From: Luteipulveratus flavus
GTDB taxonomy: Bacteria; Actinomycetota; Actinomycetes; Actinomycetales; Dermatophilaceae
Direction: 5' to 3'
DNA: 64,000 nucleotides
Assembly (NCBI RefSeq): GCF_029439465.1
Contig: NZ_JAROAV010000004.1
Coordinates: 42,621 to 106,620 of the forward strand
Translations under genes and position numbers: made by a program
The notes under the pieces: model-generated
What the model was told of the DNA's origin: nothing
Databases searched by the model: none
What the model saw: only the letters and a program-made list of their open reading frames with translations
In this document: in pieces, positions 55,028 through 63,837 of the stretch
Position numbering within the stretch: the first letter of the stretch is position 1
Layout of the letters: every line of letters begins with the position of its first letter

Positions 55028-56272
55028 GTGCTCATCTCACTGCTGCGGCGAGCTCATCGCCCGGCCGACGCGACCCGCGTCTACTACGTCGGCAACGCGC
55101 TCGTCGACCTGTTCTGGGTGCTGTCGATCACGCTCAACCTCGTCTACCAGGTCACCGTTGTCGACCTGTCGCCGTTCGAGCTGGTCGTCGTGGGAACGGT
55201 GCTGGAGGCGACCTGCTTCCTGTTCGAGATCCCGACCGGCATCGTCGCGGACCTCTACTCGCGGCGCCTGTCGATCATCATCGGCGTCCTGCTGATCGGT
55301 GCGGGCTTCACGCTGCAGGGCGCGGTGCCCGCGCTCTGGGCCGTGCTGCTCGCCCAGGTCGTCTGGGGCATCGGCTACACCTTCACCTCCGGCGCCTGGC
55401 AGGCCTGGATCACCGATGAAGTGGGGGAGGAGCGGGTCCAGCACGTCTTCACCCGTGAGCAGCAGCTCAGCCTGGCCGCGACCTTCGTCGGTACGGCCCT
55501 GGCGGGCGTGCTCGGGCTCGTCACCGTCCAGCTGCCGATGGTGCTCGGCGGAGTCGCCGTCATGCTCGTCGGCATCTGGCTCGCGCTGCGGATGCCCGAG
55601 GAGCATTTCCACCGGACGCCGCCTCAGGAGCGGGAGACGTTCGCGCACCTGGCCCGGTCGTTCAAGGACGGCCTGGCCACCGCGCGTACCCGTCCGGTCG
55701 TCGGCTCGTTCTTCCTGGTCAGCCTGTTCGTCGGACTGTCCAGTGAGGCGTTCGACCGGCTCTGGACGGCGCGCATCCTCGACGACTTCGCGCTGCCCTC
55801 GCTGTTCGGGTCGCGCGAGCCGGCGCTGTGGTTCACGGTGTTCGCCCTGATCAGCGCGGCCCTGTCACTGGTCGCCTCGCTCGCCGCCAACCGGTGGGCC
55901 GGCCGCGCCCTGACGAACCTGCACCCGAACCGGCTGCTCGCGGGGCTGGTGCTCGTCCAGGTGGTGGGCGTCGTCGGGCTGGCGCTGCTGGGCAACATGT
56001 GGCTCGCGCTCGGGGCCATGTGGGCCCGGGCGGCAGCGCAGAAGGTCGCGTACCCGGTGCAGTCCGCCTGGCTGAACCGGCACGTCGACTCCCGCTCGCG
56101 CGCGACGGTGCTGTCGATGAACGGGCAGGCGGACGCGATCGGCCAGGTCGTCGGCGGCCCGCCGCTGGGTGCGCTCGGCTCGCGGGCCGGCATCCCCGTA
56201 GCGCTGGTCGTGTCCGCGGGCGTCCTGGCCCCGGCGGCTGCGGTGTACGCGCGCCTCCGTCCGCAGCGCTGA
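55028..56272 (+). CDS. Major facilitator superfamily transporter, 414 aa
   Basis: Twelve membrane helices are expected; the A-motif-like loop (GIVADLYSRRLSI) follows helix 2 and IPTGIVAD lies before it. It resembles drug/sugar H+ antiporters; the substrate is unknown. GTG at 55028 follows AGGAGA with a five-base gap. It is convergent with the GlxA-type regulator. Confidence 0.88.
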   Translation: MLISLLRRAHRPADATRVYYVGNALVDLFWVLSITLNLVYQVTVVDLSPFELVVVGTVLEATCFLFEIPTGIVADLYSRRLSIIIGVLLIGAGFTLQGAVPALWAVLLAQVVWGIGYTFTSGAWQAWITDEVGEERVQHVFTREQQLSLAATFVGTALAGVLGLVTVQLPMVLGGVAVMLVGIWLALRMPEEHFHRTPPQERETFAHLARSFKDGLATARTRPVVGSFFLVSLFVGLSSEAFDRLWTARILDDFALPSLFGSREPALWFTVFALISAALSLVASLAANRWAGRALTNLHPNRLLAGLVLVQVVGVVGLALLGNMWLALGAMWARAAAQKVAYPVQSAWLNRHVDSRSRATVLSMNGQADAIGQVVGGPPLGALGSRAGIPVALVVSAGVLAPAAAVYARLRPQR

Positions 56273-56275
56273 TAC

Positions 56276-56317
56276 GTGCAGAAGGAGCGTGCGGCATGTC
56301 GCACGCTCCTTCTGCAC
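56276..56317. terminator. Bidirectional terminator, 17-bp perfect stem
   Basis: Arms 56276-56292 and 56301-56317 are exact reverse complements around an 8-base loop, between the MFS gene and the convergent regulator. Confidence 0.85.
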
Positions 56318-56338
56318 CAGCCACCCCGCCGCCCGCCG

Positions 56339-57283
56339 TCAGCGCAGCCGGAAGGTCGAGCGGTAGGTCGTCGGAGAGACACCGACCGCGCGCTGGAAGT
56401 GTCGCCGCAGCGTGGTCGCGGTACCCATCCCGCAGCTGTGAGCGATCTGGTCGACGGAGGCATCGGTGCGTTCGAGCAGCTCCTGGGCGCGCGCGATCCG
56501 TTGGTGGTGAAGCCAGTCCAGCGGCCCGGTCTGCAGCTCGGCGTGCATCCGGCGGGCGAGCTGCCGGGTGCTGAGCCCGGCGCGAGCGGCGAGGTCGCCC
56601 ACCGTCAGTGGCTGGTCGAGCCGGCCGCGTGCCCACTCCAGCGTCGGGCCGAGCCCGTCCTGCGTGCGTGGCTCGGCCGGTGGAGTGATGAACTGCGCCT
56701 GACCACCCCTGCGATGGCCAGGGACGACCAGCCGCCGCGCGATGCCGTTCGCGGCGACCGCGCCGAAGTCGTTGCGTACCAGGTGAATACACAGGTCGAG
56801 GGCGGCCGTCTTGCCCGCTGACGTGAGGACGTCCTCCTCGTCGGTGTAGAGCACGTCGGCGCGGACGTCGACGGTCGGGTAGCGCCGGGCGAGGGCGTCG
56901 GCGTGCATCCAGTGCGTGGTCGCCGTCCGGCCGTCCAGGAGTCCGGCGGCGGCGAGGACGAACGCGCCGGTGCACAGGGAAGCGATCTGCGCGCCACGTT
57001 CGTGGGCCGCGACCAGTGCCCGACTCAGCGCCGGGTCCTGCTCGCCGTCGAGGTCGTCGGTGGACGACACGACGACGGTGTCCGCATCGGTCAGGCGGGC
57101 GTACGGGACGGTCGGCAGGTCGGGCAGCCACCGGTGCGGGGTGCCGTCGGCCGTGCTCGCCACCAGGTCGTACCACCGGCCGTCCGGCGAGAGGTCCGAG
57201 CGGTCGACGCCGAAGACCTCGGCCGCGATAGCCGACTCGTACAGCATCGCGGCGGGGTGCATGACCAAGGCGACCAGGGGCAT
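56339..57283 (-). CDS. GlxA-type transcriptional regulator (DJ-1/PfpI plus AraC HTH), 314 aa
   Basis: The N-terminal DJ-1/PfpI-like domain has IASLCTGAFVLAAAGLLDGR with its Cys; the C-terminal AraC domain holds LTVGDLAARAGLSTRQLARR and SVDQIAHSCGMGTATTLRRHF (two HTHs), quoted as AARAGLSTRQLARR and SCGMGTATTLRRHF. ATG at 57283 (MPLVALVMHP) was chosen over upstream starts. It is divergent from the oxidoreductase at 57354, a likely target. Confidence 0.88.
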   Translation of the reverse strand: MPLVALVMHPAAMLYESAIAAEVFGVDRSDLSPDGRWYDLVASTADGTPHRWLPDLPTVPYARLTDADTVVVSSTDDLDGEQDPALSRALVAAHERGAQIASLCTGAFVLAAAGLLDGRTATTHWMHADALARRYPTVDVRADVLYTDEEDVLTSAGKTAALDLCIHLVRNDFGAVAANGIARRLVVPGHRRGGQAQFITPPAEPRTQDGLGPTLEWARGRLDQPLTVGDLAARAGLSTRQLARRMHAELQTGPLDWLHHQRIARAQELLERTDASVDQIAHSCGMGTATTLRRHFQRAVGVSPTTYRSTFRLR

Positions 57284-57353
57284 GTCCGAAAGTGTACGAC
57301 CCACGTCGTTTCCGACGCTCGTGCGGCGCCGTCGGGCTCGCCACGATGGACGC

Positions 57354-58400
57354 ATGAGCACCGAACGAGTCATGGTCTACGGAGCCGCCGGGCACACCGG
57401 GCGTTTCGTCATCGACGAGCTGCTGTCCCGCGGGCTGACGCCCGTGCTGGCCGGGCGGAACGAGGAGCGGCTGTCCGCGCTCGCGTCGCGGTACGACGGG
57501 CTGGAGCGTCGCGTGGTTGGCGTCGAGGACGCGGACCGGCTGCGCGAGGCGCTGGCGGGGATCACCGTCGTGGTCAACGTCGCGGGTCCGTTCCTCGACA
57601 CCGCCCTCCCGCTCGCTCGCGCCGCGGTGGAGGCCGGCGCGCACTACCTCGACGTGACGGCGGAGCAGCCGGCCGTGCAGCAGCTGTACGACGAGCTCGA
57701 CGCGCCGGCCCGCAGCGCCGGAGTCTCGGTCGTCCCGGCCATGGCGTTCTACGGCGGCCTCGCCGACCTGCTCACGACGGCCGCTCTCGACGGCGAGCCG
57801 GGCGCGGACGAAGTCAAGGTCGCGATCGGTCTGGACCGCTGGTGGCCGACCGAGGGCACCCGCGTCACCGGCGACCGCAACACCGCAGTGCGCCAGGTGA
57901 TTCGGGGCGGCGTCCTGGCGCCGCTGGAGAGTCCGGCACCGACGGGGACCTGGTCGTTCCCCGGGCCGCTCGGCGTCCAGGAGGTCGTGCAGCTGCCGTT
58001 CTCCGAGGTCGTCACGATCCACCGTCACCTCCAGGTGGGCGAGCTCACCTCGCACCTCAACACGGCACCCCTGGCGGACCTGCGCGACTCCAGCACCCCG
58101 CCGCCGTCCGCGGCGGACGACTCAGGACGCTCGGAGCAGCGGTTCGTCGTCGAGGTGGTGGTGGGCCGCGACGGCCGGTCCCGGAGCCTCGCGTGCGCCG
58201 GTCGGGACATCTACGCCTTCACCGCGCCGATCGTCGTCGAGGGCGTCGTCCGGCTGATCGACGGCCGTCATCAGGGTGCCGGCGCACTGGCGCCGGGGCA
58301 GGCGTTCGAGGCAGGCGACGTGCTCGCCGCGCTGGAACGGTCCACCGACGGCTTCAGGCTGCTCGAGTCCGAGCCGGTCGTCGAGCCGACCTGCGCCTGA
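57354..58400 (+). CDS. Saccharopine-dehydrogenase-like NAD(P)-binding oxidoreductase, 348 aa
   Basis: A Rossmann start MVYGAAGHTGRFVIDELL is followed by AGRNEERL and VVNVAGPF, as in the trans-acting enoyl reductase / saccharopine dehydrogenase (PF03435) family. No C-terminal catalytic domain specific to lysine metabolism is seen, so the substrate is unknown. ATG at 57354 gives MSTERVMVYG. Divergent from the GlxA-type regulator with 70 bp between. Confidence 0.82.
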   Translation: MSTERVMVYGAAGHTGRFVIDELLSRGLTPVLAGRNEERLSALASRYDGLERRVVGVEDADRLREALAGITVVVNVAGPFLDTALPLARAAVEAGAHYLDVTAEQPAVQQLYDELDAPARSAGVSVVPAMAFYGGLADLLTTAALDGEPGADEVKVAIGLDRWWPTEGTRVTGDRNTAVRQVIRGGVLAPLESPAPTGTWSFPGPLGVQEVVQLPFSEVVTIHRHLQVGELTSHLNTAPLADLRDSSTPPPSAADDSGRSEQRFVVEVVVGRDGRSRSLACAGRDIYAFTAPIVVEGVVRLIDGRHQGAGALAPGQAFEAGDVLAALERSTDGFRLLESEPVVEPTCA

Positions 58401-58499
58401 GACCGCTACGGGCCGGTCGCCGCAGTCGCGGGTTCCACGCACCACAGGCTGGCAGAACCGGCGCACCCGGGTCCGAGGATCCGCACAGCTACCGACACG

Positions 58500-58534
58500 A
58501 CGAAGGCCCCGGTCGCATGGACCGGGGCCTTCGT
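58500..58534. terminator. Bidirectional terminator before tRNA-Arg
   Basis: Fifteen-bp perfect arms (58500-58514 and 58520-58534) with a GCATG loop lie between the plus-strand oxidoreductase and the minus-strand tRNA. Confidence 0.85.
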
Positions 58535-58553
58535 TGACTGTCTCAACACAGCG

Positions 58554-58626
58554 TGCACCCGAAGGGATTCGAACCCCTAACCTTCTGATCCGTAGTCAGA
58601 TGCTCTATCCGTTGAGCTACGGGTGC
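58554..58626 (-). tRNA. tRNA-Arg(ACG)
   Basis: The acceptor stem is GCACCCG/CGGGTGC with discriminator A; CCA is not encoded. The anticodon stem TCTGA/TCAGA encloses CTACGGA, giving ACG (read as ICG). The T arm is AGGGGTTCGAATCCCTT, and the length is 73 nt. No integrase or att-like duplication was seen nearby. Confidence 0.96.
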
Positions 58627-58870
58627 GGGCGTTGCCGTGGCAACGAGGAGCAATGTTAACGGGCTCCGGGCCCAAGTGCGAAATCGGTATCGCCTCGGAC
58701 TTGGTCGCAGGACCCTCCCGCCCAAGATCAGACCTGACTGAGACCCCCGCACGACAACGACCGGGCGCGTCGTACGTCCTTCACATCAGCGGGCCGAACG
58801 GTTCGTGAGCCGGGCGGATCCCGGCGCCACGCCGGGCCGGGGGTCCGGGGTTCAGACAGGGGGAACCGTC

Positions 58871-60256
58871 ATGAAGCACCACTCCATCGCCGTCGCGGCA
58901 CTCGCACTGAGCGCGAGCCTCGCGCTCGCGGCCTGCCAGGACGAGGACCGCTCGGCCGCCGGCTCCGACCTGCCGGTCGCGGCAGGCAGCACCACCAGCT
59001 CCACCGCCGCGAGCAGCACGGCGGCCGGCTCGGCATCGGCGGGTACGGCCGCGCTCAGCAGCGCGCCGACCGGTCAGACGGCGGCGGAGTCCGCCACCGC
59101 GAACGCGGCCGGTGGAAGCCCGCAAGGCAGCGTTCCGCAGGCCGGCGGTTCGGCCGCCAACGGCCCGCAGGGCAGCAGTGGTCATCGCGATGAGGGCATG
59201 ACAGGCGGCAAGGGCCTGACCCTCGCGGGACTCCGGAGCGCGCCGTACCCGGCGATGTGCGACAACCCGGCCGGCCGCCTGGTCAACGGCAAGGACCTGC
59301 GCGGACGCGACGGCAACGTAGAGGCGAACATGCCCGGCGTCGGTATGAAGTACTACAACCCGGGCTCCAAGCCCACCCTGCTGGACCTCACCGGCGACGG
59401 CCGCAAGGAGATGGTGGTCGAGTTCTTCTGCGACGCGGGCGGCGTGACCTGGCCGAGCGTGATCGTGGTCTACGGCGAGGGCTGGAAGGTTCTCGGCTCC
59501 CTCGACCTCGGCAGCGTCGCGAACGCGGACGCCTACTACGGCAAGGCGCGGGTGAGCTCCTGGTCGGTGGGCCGGTCCGGGCTGAACGTGACCTGGCGTG
59601 CGTTCCAGGGCATCGACGGCAGCGAGTCGCGGCGGACGGGCGTCCTGAAGCTGCGCGGCGGACGACCCGTCATGACGAACGTCCAGATCCTCAGCGGCCA
59701 CGGCGCCGGCGGCGGCTCGGTCGCTCGCACCCAGATCCGGTCGATCAACCCGACCACGTCGGCCGGTGGCGTCGCGTCCGGGTGGACCACCACCCGTACC
59801 AACGACAGCTGCGACGGCAGCGAGGCGAGCCTGGTCGCCAAGAGCTCCGGCATCTTCGTCTGCGGGGCGAGCGCCTCCGGGTACGACGCGTGCTGGACGG
59901 TCAACCGTACGCAGGCCGCCTGCGTCGCCTCGCCGTACCGCAAGCACGCCGACCTGCTGAACCTCACCCGGCCGACGACCGCGCGGCCGTACGCGCATCC
60001 GGTGCCGTGGGGTGTGGTGCTCGCGGACGGCACGACCTGTCAGCCGTCGTTCGGCGGGGGTGGCAGCGTGCGCCCGGACGGCTACATCGCCCGCTACTAC
60101 TGCAGCGACAAGCGCGACCTGCTGATGCGGGAGAACGACCGCGGGGCCGGGTGGTTCGACACCAGCCGCCCGGTGTGGACCGTCCAGGCCGGGAAGGGCC
60201 TCACCGGCAAGCGCACCACCGAGCAGGTCAAGGCGGTCTCGTACGCCGTGCGCTGA
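58871..60256 (+). CDS. Secreted lipoprotein of unknown function, 461 aa
   Basis: The signal ends in a lipobox LAAC; a long Ser/Ala/Gly-rich linker (residues ~25-115) precedes a folded region with LLDLTGDGRKEMVVEFFC (an FG-GAP/VCBS-like repeat), several Cys pairs and SSGIFVCGASASGYDACW. It may be a surface protein with a repeat-type beta domain; no activity is recognised. ATG at 58871 has GGGGGA upstream. Confidence 0.8.
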   Translation: MKHHSIAVAALALSASLALAACQDEDRSAAGSDLPVAAGSTTSSTAASSTAAGSASAGTAALSSAPTGQTAAESATANAAGGSPQGSVPQAGGSAANGPQGSSGHRDEGMTGGKGLTLAGLRSAPYPAMCDNPAGRLVNGKDLRGRDGNVEANMPGVGMKYYNPGSKPTLLDLTGDGRKEMVVEFFCDAGGVTWPSVIVVYGEGWKVLGSLDLGSVANADAYYGKARVSSWSVGRSGLNVTWRAFQGIDGSESRRTGVLKLRGGRPVMTNVQILSGHGAGGGSVARTQIRSINPTTSAGGVASGWTTTRTNDSCDGSEASLVAKSSGIFVCGASASGYDACWTVNRTQAACVASPYRKHADLLNLTRPTTARPYAHPVPWGVVLADGTTCQPSFGGGGSVRPDGYIARYYCSDKRDLLMRENDRGAGWFDTSRPVWTVQAGKGLTGKRTTEQVKAVSYAVR

Positions 60257-60285
60257 CGAACTGCGTACCGCCCGGCGGCGGCCGG

Positions 60286-61137
60286 TCAGCCTGCGAAGGG
60301 GGATGCAGGCAGGCCGGCCGCACCCGGCTCGCACGTGAACACCGCGCCGGCAGCCGGCTGCTCGCCGTCCGGGACGTTCTCCCGGGTGGTCGTGACGTAG
60401 AGGGTGCGCAGGTCCTGACCGCCGAACGTGCACGCGGTGACGTTGGTGACGGGCAGCTCGACGACCTGGTCGAGCTGCCCGTCCGGCGCGTACCGGTGGA
60501 CGGCCGACCCGCCGTACAGCGCGACCCAGACGCCGCCGTCCGCGTCGACGCAGAGCCCGTCCGGGTCGCCGTCGAGGTCGTCCGGGAGGCGGACGAAGGC
60601 TCGTCGCCCGGTGAGGCCGTCCGCCTCCGACCAGTCGAACGCGCTGATCGTGCGCGTCGGGGTGTCGTTGAAGTACGCCGTCTCGCCGCTGGCCGACCAG
60701 CCGAGGCCGTTGGAGATGGTCAGGTCGTCCAGGACGCGGGTGGCCGACCCGTCGGGGTCCAGGCGGTACATGAAGGCCTGGCCTTGCGACTGGTCGTAGG
60801 CCATCGACCCGCAGTAGAAGCGGCCGGCGGGGTCGCAGCCGCCGTCGTTGAACCGGATCGGCCCGCTCCACAGCTCGGGCAGCGGGGCGATGTCGCTCAG
60901 GTCGTCGGAGGTCGCCAGTGCGAACCCGCGCTCGACCGCGACGACCGCGCCGCCGGACGCGCGTGGCCGGAGTGCAGCGGCGACCTCGCCCACATGGGCC
61001 CGCTCGACCGAGCCGTCGTCGAGCAGGGTGAGGACGTCGCCGGCCATCAGGTCGACGTACCGGAGGCGCCCGTCGGGCCACCAGACCGGACCCTCGGCGT
61101 GGAAGGCGTGCGGCTTCGAGACGGCTTCGGCGCGCAT
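60286..61137 (-). CDS. SMP-30/gluconolactonase-family protein, 283 aa
   Basis: The six-bladed beta-propeller metal site is visible: Glu in FHAEGPVWW, Asn in GPIRFNDGGCDPAGRFYCG and TISNGLGWS, and Asp in DGDPDGLCVDADGG. It would be a metal-dependent lactonase for sugar lactones or similar esters. It is convergent with the lipoprotein and divergent from the ECF importer. Confidence 0.9.
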   Translation of the reverse strand: MRAEAVSKPHAFHAEGPVWWPDGRLRYVDLMAGDVLTLLDDGSVERAHVGEVAAALRPRASGGAVVAVERGFALATSDDLSDIAPLPELWSGPIRFNDGGCDPAGRFYCGSMAYDQSQGQAFMYRLDPDGSATRVLDDLTISNGLGWSASGETAYFNDTPTRTISAFDWSEADGLTGRRAFVRLPDDLDGDPDGLCVDADGGVWVALYGGSAVHRYAPDGQLDQVVELPVTNVTACTFGGQDLRTLYVTTTRENVPDGEQPAAGAVFTCEPGAAGLPASPFAG

Positions 61138-61163
61138 GGACCGACCCTAGCCACCCGTCCAGT

Positions 61164-61178
61164 TGCGAACGTGTCGCA
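61164..61178. promoter_or_regulatory. Short inverted repeat upstream of cbiM
   Basis: TGCGA-ACGTG-TCGCA lies 20-35 bp before the cbiM start, in the short divergent region. A metal-responsive operator (Nur or NikR-like) is possible but the match is weak. Confidence 0.35.
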
Positions 61179-61198
61179 TCTAGGGCCAGGGTGTAACC

Positions 61199-62266
61199 AT
61201 GCACGTACCCGACGGATTCATCGACCTGCCGGTCTCGGCCGCGACCGGAGCGGTCGCCGCCGGCGCCGTGGCGATCGCCCTGCGCAAGGCCGCACCCGAG
61301 ATCCGTGAGACCGGCCCGGCGCTCCCGGGCCTGGTGTCGGCGTTCATCTTCGCCGTGCAGATGGTCAACTTCCCGGTCGGGGCCGGTACGAGCGGGCACC
61401 TGCTCGGTGGGGTTCTCGCCGCCGCGCTCGTCGGGCCGTGGACTGGACTGCTGTGCATGACCGTGGTGCTGCTCGTGCAGGGCGTGTTCTTCGCCGACGG
61501 CGGCCTCACCGCGCTCGGCACCAACATCACCGACATGGGCGTCGTCACCGTGATCGTCGGGTACGCCGTCATGCGGCTGGCCCTCGGCGTCCTGCCGCGC
61601 CGCTCCTCGAGCATCTCGGTCGCCGCGTTCGTCGCCGCCATGCTCGCCGTGCCGGCCGCCGCGGTCGCCTTCACCGGCATCTACGCCGTCGGCGGCTCGG
61701 TGGACATCCCACTCGGCAAGGTCGCCACCGCGATGATCGGCTGGCACGTCCTCATCGGCATCGGCGAGGCGCTCATCACCACGGCCGTGCTCAGTGCCGT
61801 GCTCGCCGCCCGGCCGGACCTCGTCTTCGTCGCCCGTCACCTGCGTCGCGACCTGGAGCTGGTCGACGCCGACGGCAAACGCACGACCGTCGCGGCGGAC
61901 GCGCTCGAACCGGCCACCGGGCGGTCCGCCGTCCACCTCGGCCGACGCTCCGTCATCATCGCCCTGAGTGCTGCCGCGGTGGTGGCCTTCGGGCTGAGCT
62001 ACTTCGCCAGCGCCCACCCCGACGGCCTGGAGTACGTCGGCCAGCAGCTCGGATTCGAGCACCAGGACTCCGCCGTGGCCGGTGGCCCGATGTCCGGCTA
62101 CGCGGTGAGCGGCGTCCAGAACACCTTCCTCTCCGGTGGCCTCGCCGGTCTGATCGGCGTCGCGCTCACCGTCCTGATCGGCTGCGCGATCGCCTGGATC
62201 GTCCGGCGCGTGCGTCCGGTCGAGAAGGCGGCCCCCGAGCGCGAGTCGTCCGCGGTCGGAGGCTGA
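61199..62266 (+). CDS. cbiM: Cobalt/nickel ECF transporter substrate-binding protein, CbiM-CbiN fusion, 355 aa
   Basis: The N-terminus MHVPDGFIDLPVS carries the metal-binding His of CbiM/NikM; membrane helices follow. A C-terminal PDGLE-containing segment (FASAHPDGLEYVGQQLG) is the CbiN/PDGLE (PF13190) module, here fused to CbiM. It binds Co2+ or Ni2+ and delivers it to the CbiQ-CbiO module. Neither cobalamin genes nor urease or hydrogenase genes are present, so the metal is undecided. ATG at 61199. Confidence 0.92.
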   Translation: MHVPDGFIDLPVSAATGAVAAGAVAIALRKAAPEIRETGPALPGLVSAFIFAVQMVNFPVGAGTSGHLLGGVLAAALVGPWTGLLCMTVVLLVQGVFFADGGLTALGTNITDMGVVTVIVGYAVMRLALGVLPRRSSSISVAAFVAAMLAVPAAAVAFTGIYAVGGSVDIPLGKVATAMIGWHVLIGIGEALITTAVLSAVLAARPDLVFVARHLRRDLELVDADGKRTTVAADALEPATGRSAVHLGRRSVIIALSAAAVVAFGLSYFASAHPDGLEYVGQQLGFEHQDSAVAGGPMSGYAVSGVQNTFLSGGLAGLIGVALTVLIGCAIAWIVRRVRPVEKAAPERESSAVGG

Positions 62267-62269
62267 TCC

Positions 62270-63058
62270 GTGGTCGCGACACCCGTTGCCGGTCCGGCTG
62301 CCCGGGGCGCGGACGCCCTGCTCGTCCGCCGTCCCTCGATCGTGCACCGCCTGCCCGCGCAGGTGAAGCTCGTCGCGCTGCTCGTGTTCGTCGTCGTGGT
62401 CGTCGCCACCCCGCGTACGGCGTGGCCGGCGTTCGTGGCGTACGGGGTGCTGCTCGCGGGAGTGATCGCGCTGGCCCGGCTGCCGTTCGGCGTCATCGCC
62501 CGGCGGATGCTCGTCGAGACGCCGTTCGTGGTGTTCGCGCTGCTGATGCCGTTCGTCGCGTCCGGGCCGCGCGTCGACGTGGTGGGCCTGTCCGTGTCGG
62601 AGTCCGGGCTGATCGGCGGCGCGGTCCTGCTGGTGAAGGGTTCGCTCGGTGTCGTGGCCGCGATCGTCCTCGCCGCGACCACCGAGTCACGCGAGATGCT
62701 CGTCGGGTTGGAACGGCTGCGACTGCCGGGGGTGCTCGTCGCGATCATCGGGTTCGCCATCCGGTACCTGTCCATCGCCAGCGAGGACCTGGAGCGCGCT
62801 CGCATCGCCCGACTCGCGCGGGGTGGCAGCGGCGGACGTTCCTCCCAGCTGAGATCCGTTGCGGGGACTGTAGGTTCGACGTTCGTGCGGACGTACGAGC
62901 GGGGCGAGCGGGTCCACCGGGCGATGCTGGCCCGCGGTCTGGACGGACCGATGCCGGTGCTGTCCGGGCGCGCCGCGACCGCTGCCGAGTGGCGTACCGC
63001 GCTCGCGCTGCCGGCGGCCGCCCTGGTCGTCCTCGCCGCCGGGCTGGTCCTCACGTGA
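62270..63058 (+). CDS. cbiQ: ECF transporter transmembrane subunit CbiQ, 262 aa
   Basis: It is the energy-coupling membrane subunit linking CbiMN to CbiO. Several helices and two coupling-helix motifs are seen, including LARLARGGSG and RVHRAMLARGLDG. GTG at 62270 has GGAGG eight bases upstream and starts 4 bp after cbiM; its stop overlaps cbiO (GTGA). Confidence 0.9.
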   Translation: MVATPVAGPAARGADALLVRRPSIVHRLPAQVKLVALLVFVVVVVATPRTAWPAFVAYGVLLAGVIALARLPFGVIARRMLVETPFVVFALLMPFVASGPRVDVVGLSVSESGLIGGAVLLVKGSLGVVAAIVLAATTESREMLVGLERLRLPGVLVAIIGFAIRYLSIASEDLERARIARLARGGSGGRSSQLRSVAGTVGSTFVRTYERGERVHRAMLARGLDGPMPVLSGRAATAAEWRTALALPAAALVVLAAGLVLT

Positions 63059-63819
63059 GCGAGCCCGCGCTGCAGGTGAGCCGGCTCGGGTTCGCCTACC
63101 CGGACGGGCACCAGGTGCTGTACGGCGTCGACCTCACCGTCGAGGCGGGCGAGCGGGTGGCGCTGCTGGGTCCCAACGGCGCCGGCAAGACCACCCTGGT
63201 GCTCCACCTCAACGGCATCCTCGGCGCAGTCGCCGGCGGCACGGGTACGGGCTCCGTCGCGGTCGGCGGCCTCACGCTGACCAAGGACTCGGTCGCCGAG
63301 GTCCGCCGTCGCGTCGGTCTCGTCTTCCAGGATCCCGACGACCAGCTGTTCATGCCGACCGTGGCCGACGACGTCGCGTTCGGCCCGGCCAACCTCGGGC
63401 TCAAGGGCGAGGAGCTGCGCGCGCGGGTCGAGTCGGCGCTGCAGGCCGTCGGGATGCTGGAGTACGCCGATCGCGCGCCGTACCACCTGTCGTTCGGTCA
63501 GCGGCGCCGCGTCGCCGTCGCGACCGTGCTGGCGATGGACCCCCAGCTGCTGGTGCTGGACGAGCCGTCGAGCAACCTCGACCCGGCGGCCCGGCGCGAG
63601 CTCGCCGAGATCATCCGGTCGCTGCCGGTCGCGGTGCTGATGGTCACGCACGACCTCCCGTACGCACTGGAGCTGTGCAGCCGGTCGGCGCTGATGGACG
63701 AGGGTCGCATCGTCGCGCAGCGTCCGACCCGGGACCTGCTCGCCGACACCGACCTGCTGCACCAGCACCGGCTGGAGCTGCCGTACGGCTTCGACCCCCT
63801 CTCCGTCCCCGGCGCCTGA
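63055..63819 (+). CDS. cbiO: ECF transporter ATPase CbiO, 254 aa
   Basis: The ATPase has Walker A LLGPNGAGKTTL, a Q-loop LVFQDPDDQLF typical of ECF ATPases, the signature LSFGQRRRVAVA (with F instead of the usual second S-G-G pattern), Walker B LLVLDEPSSNLD and H-loop VTHDLPYA. GTG at 63055 overlaps the cbiQ stop. It completes the cobalt/nickel importer. Confidence 0.94.
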   Translation: MSEPALQVSRLGFAYPDGHQVLYGVDLTVEAGERVALLGPNGAGKTTLVLHLNGILGAVAGGTGTGSVAVGGLTLTKDSVAEVRRRVGLVFQDPDDQLFMPTVADDVAFGPANLGLKGEELRARVESALQAVGMLEYADRAPYHLSFGQRRRVAVATVLAMDPQLLVLDEPSSNLDPAARRELAEIIRSLPVAVLMVTHDLPYALELCSRSALMDEGRIVAQRPTRDLLADTDLLHQHRLELPYGFDPLSVPGA

Positions 63820-63837
63820 CCCGGTTCCGGCTACTCC

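Noticed and set aside
58554..58626. tRNA-Arg as an integration site for a genomic island
   Set aside because: No integrase, no displaced 3'-end copy and host-like flanking genes.
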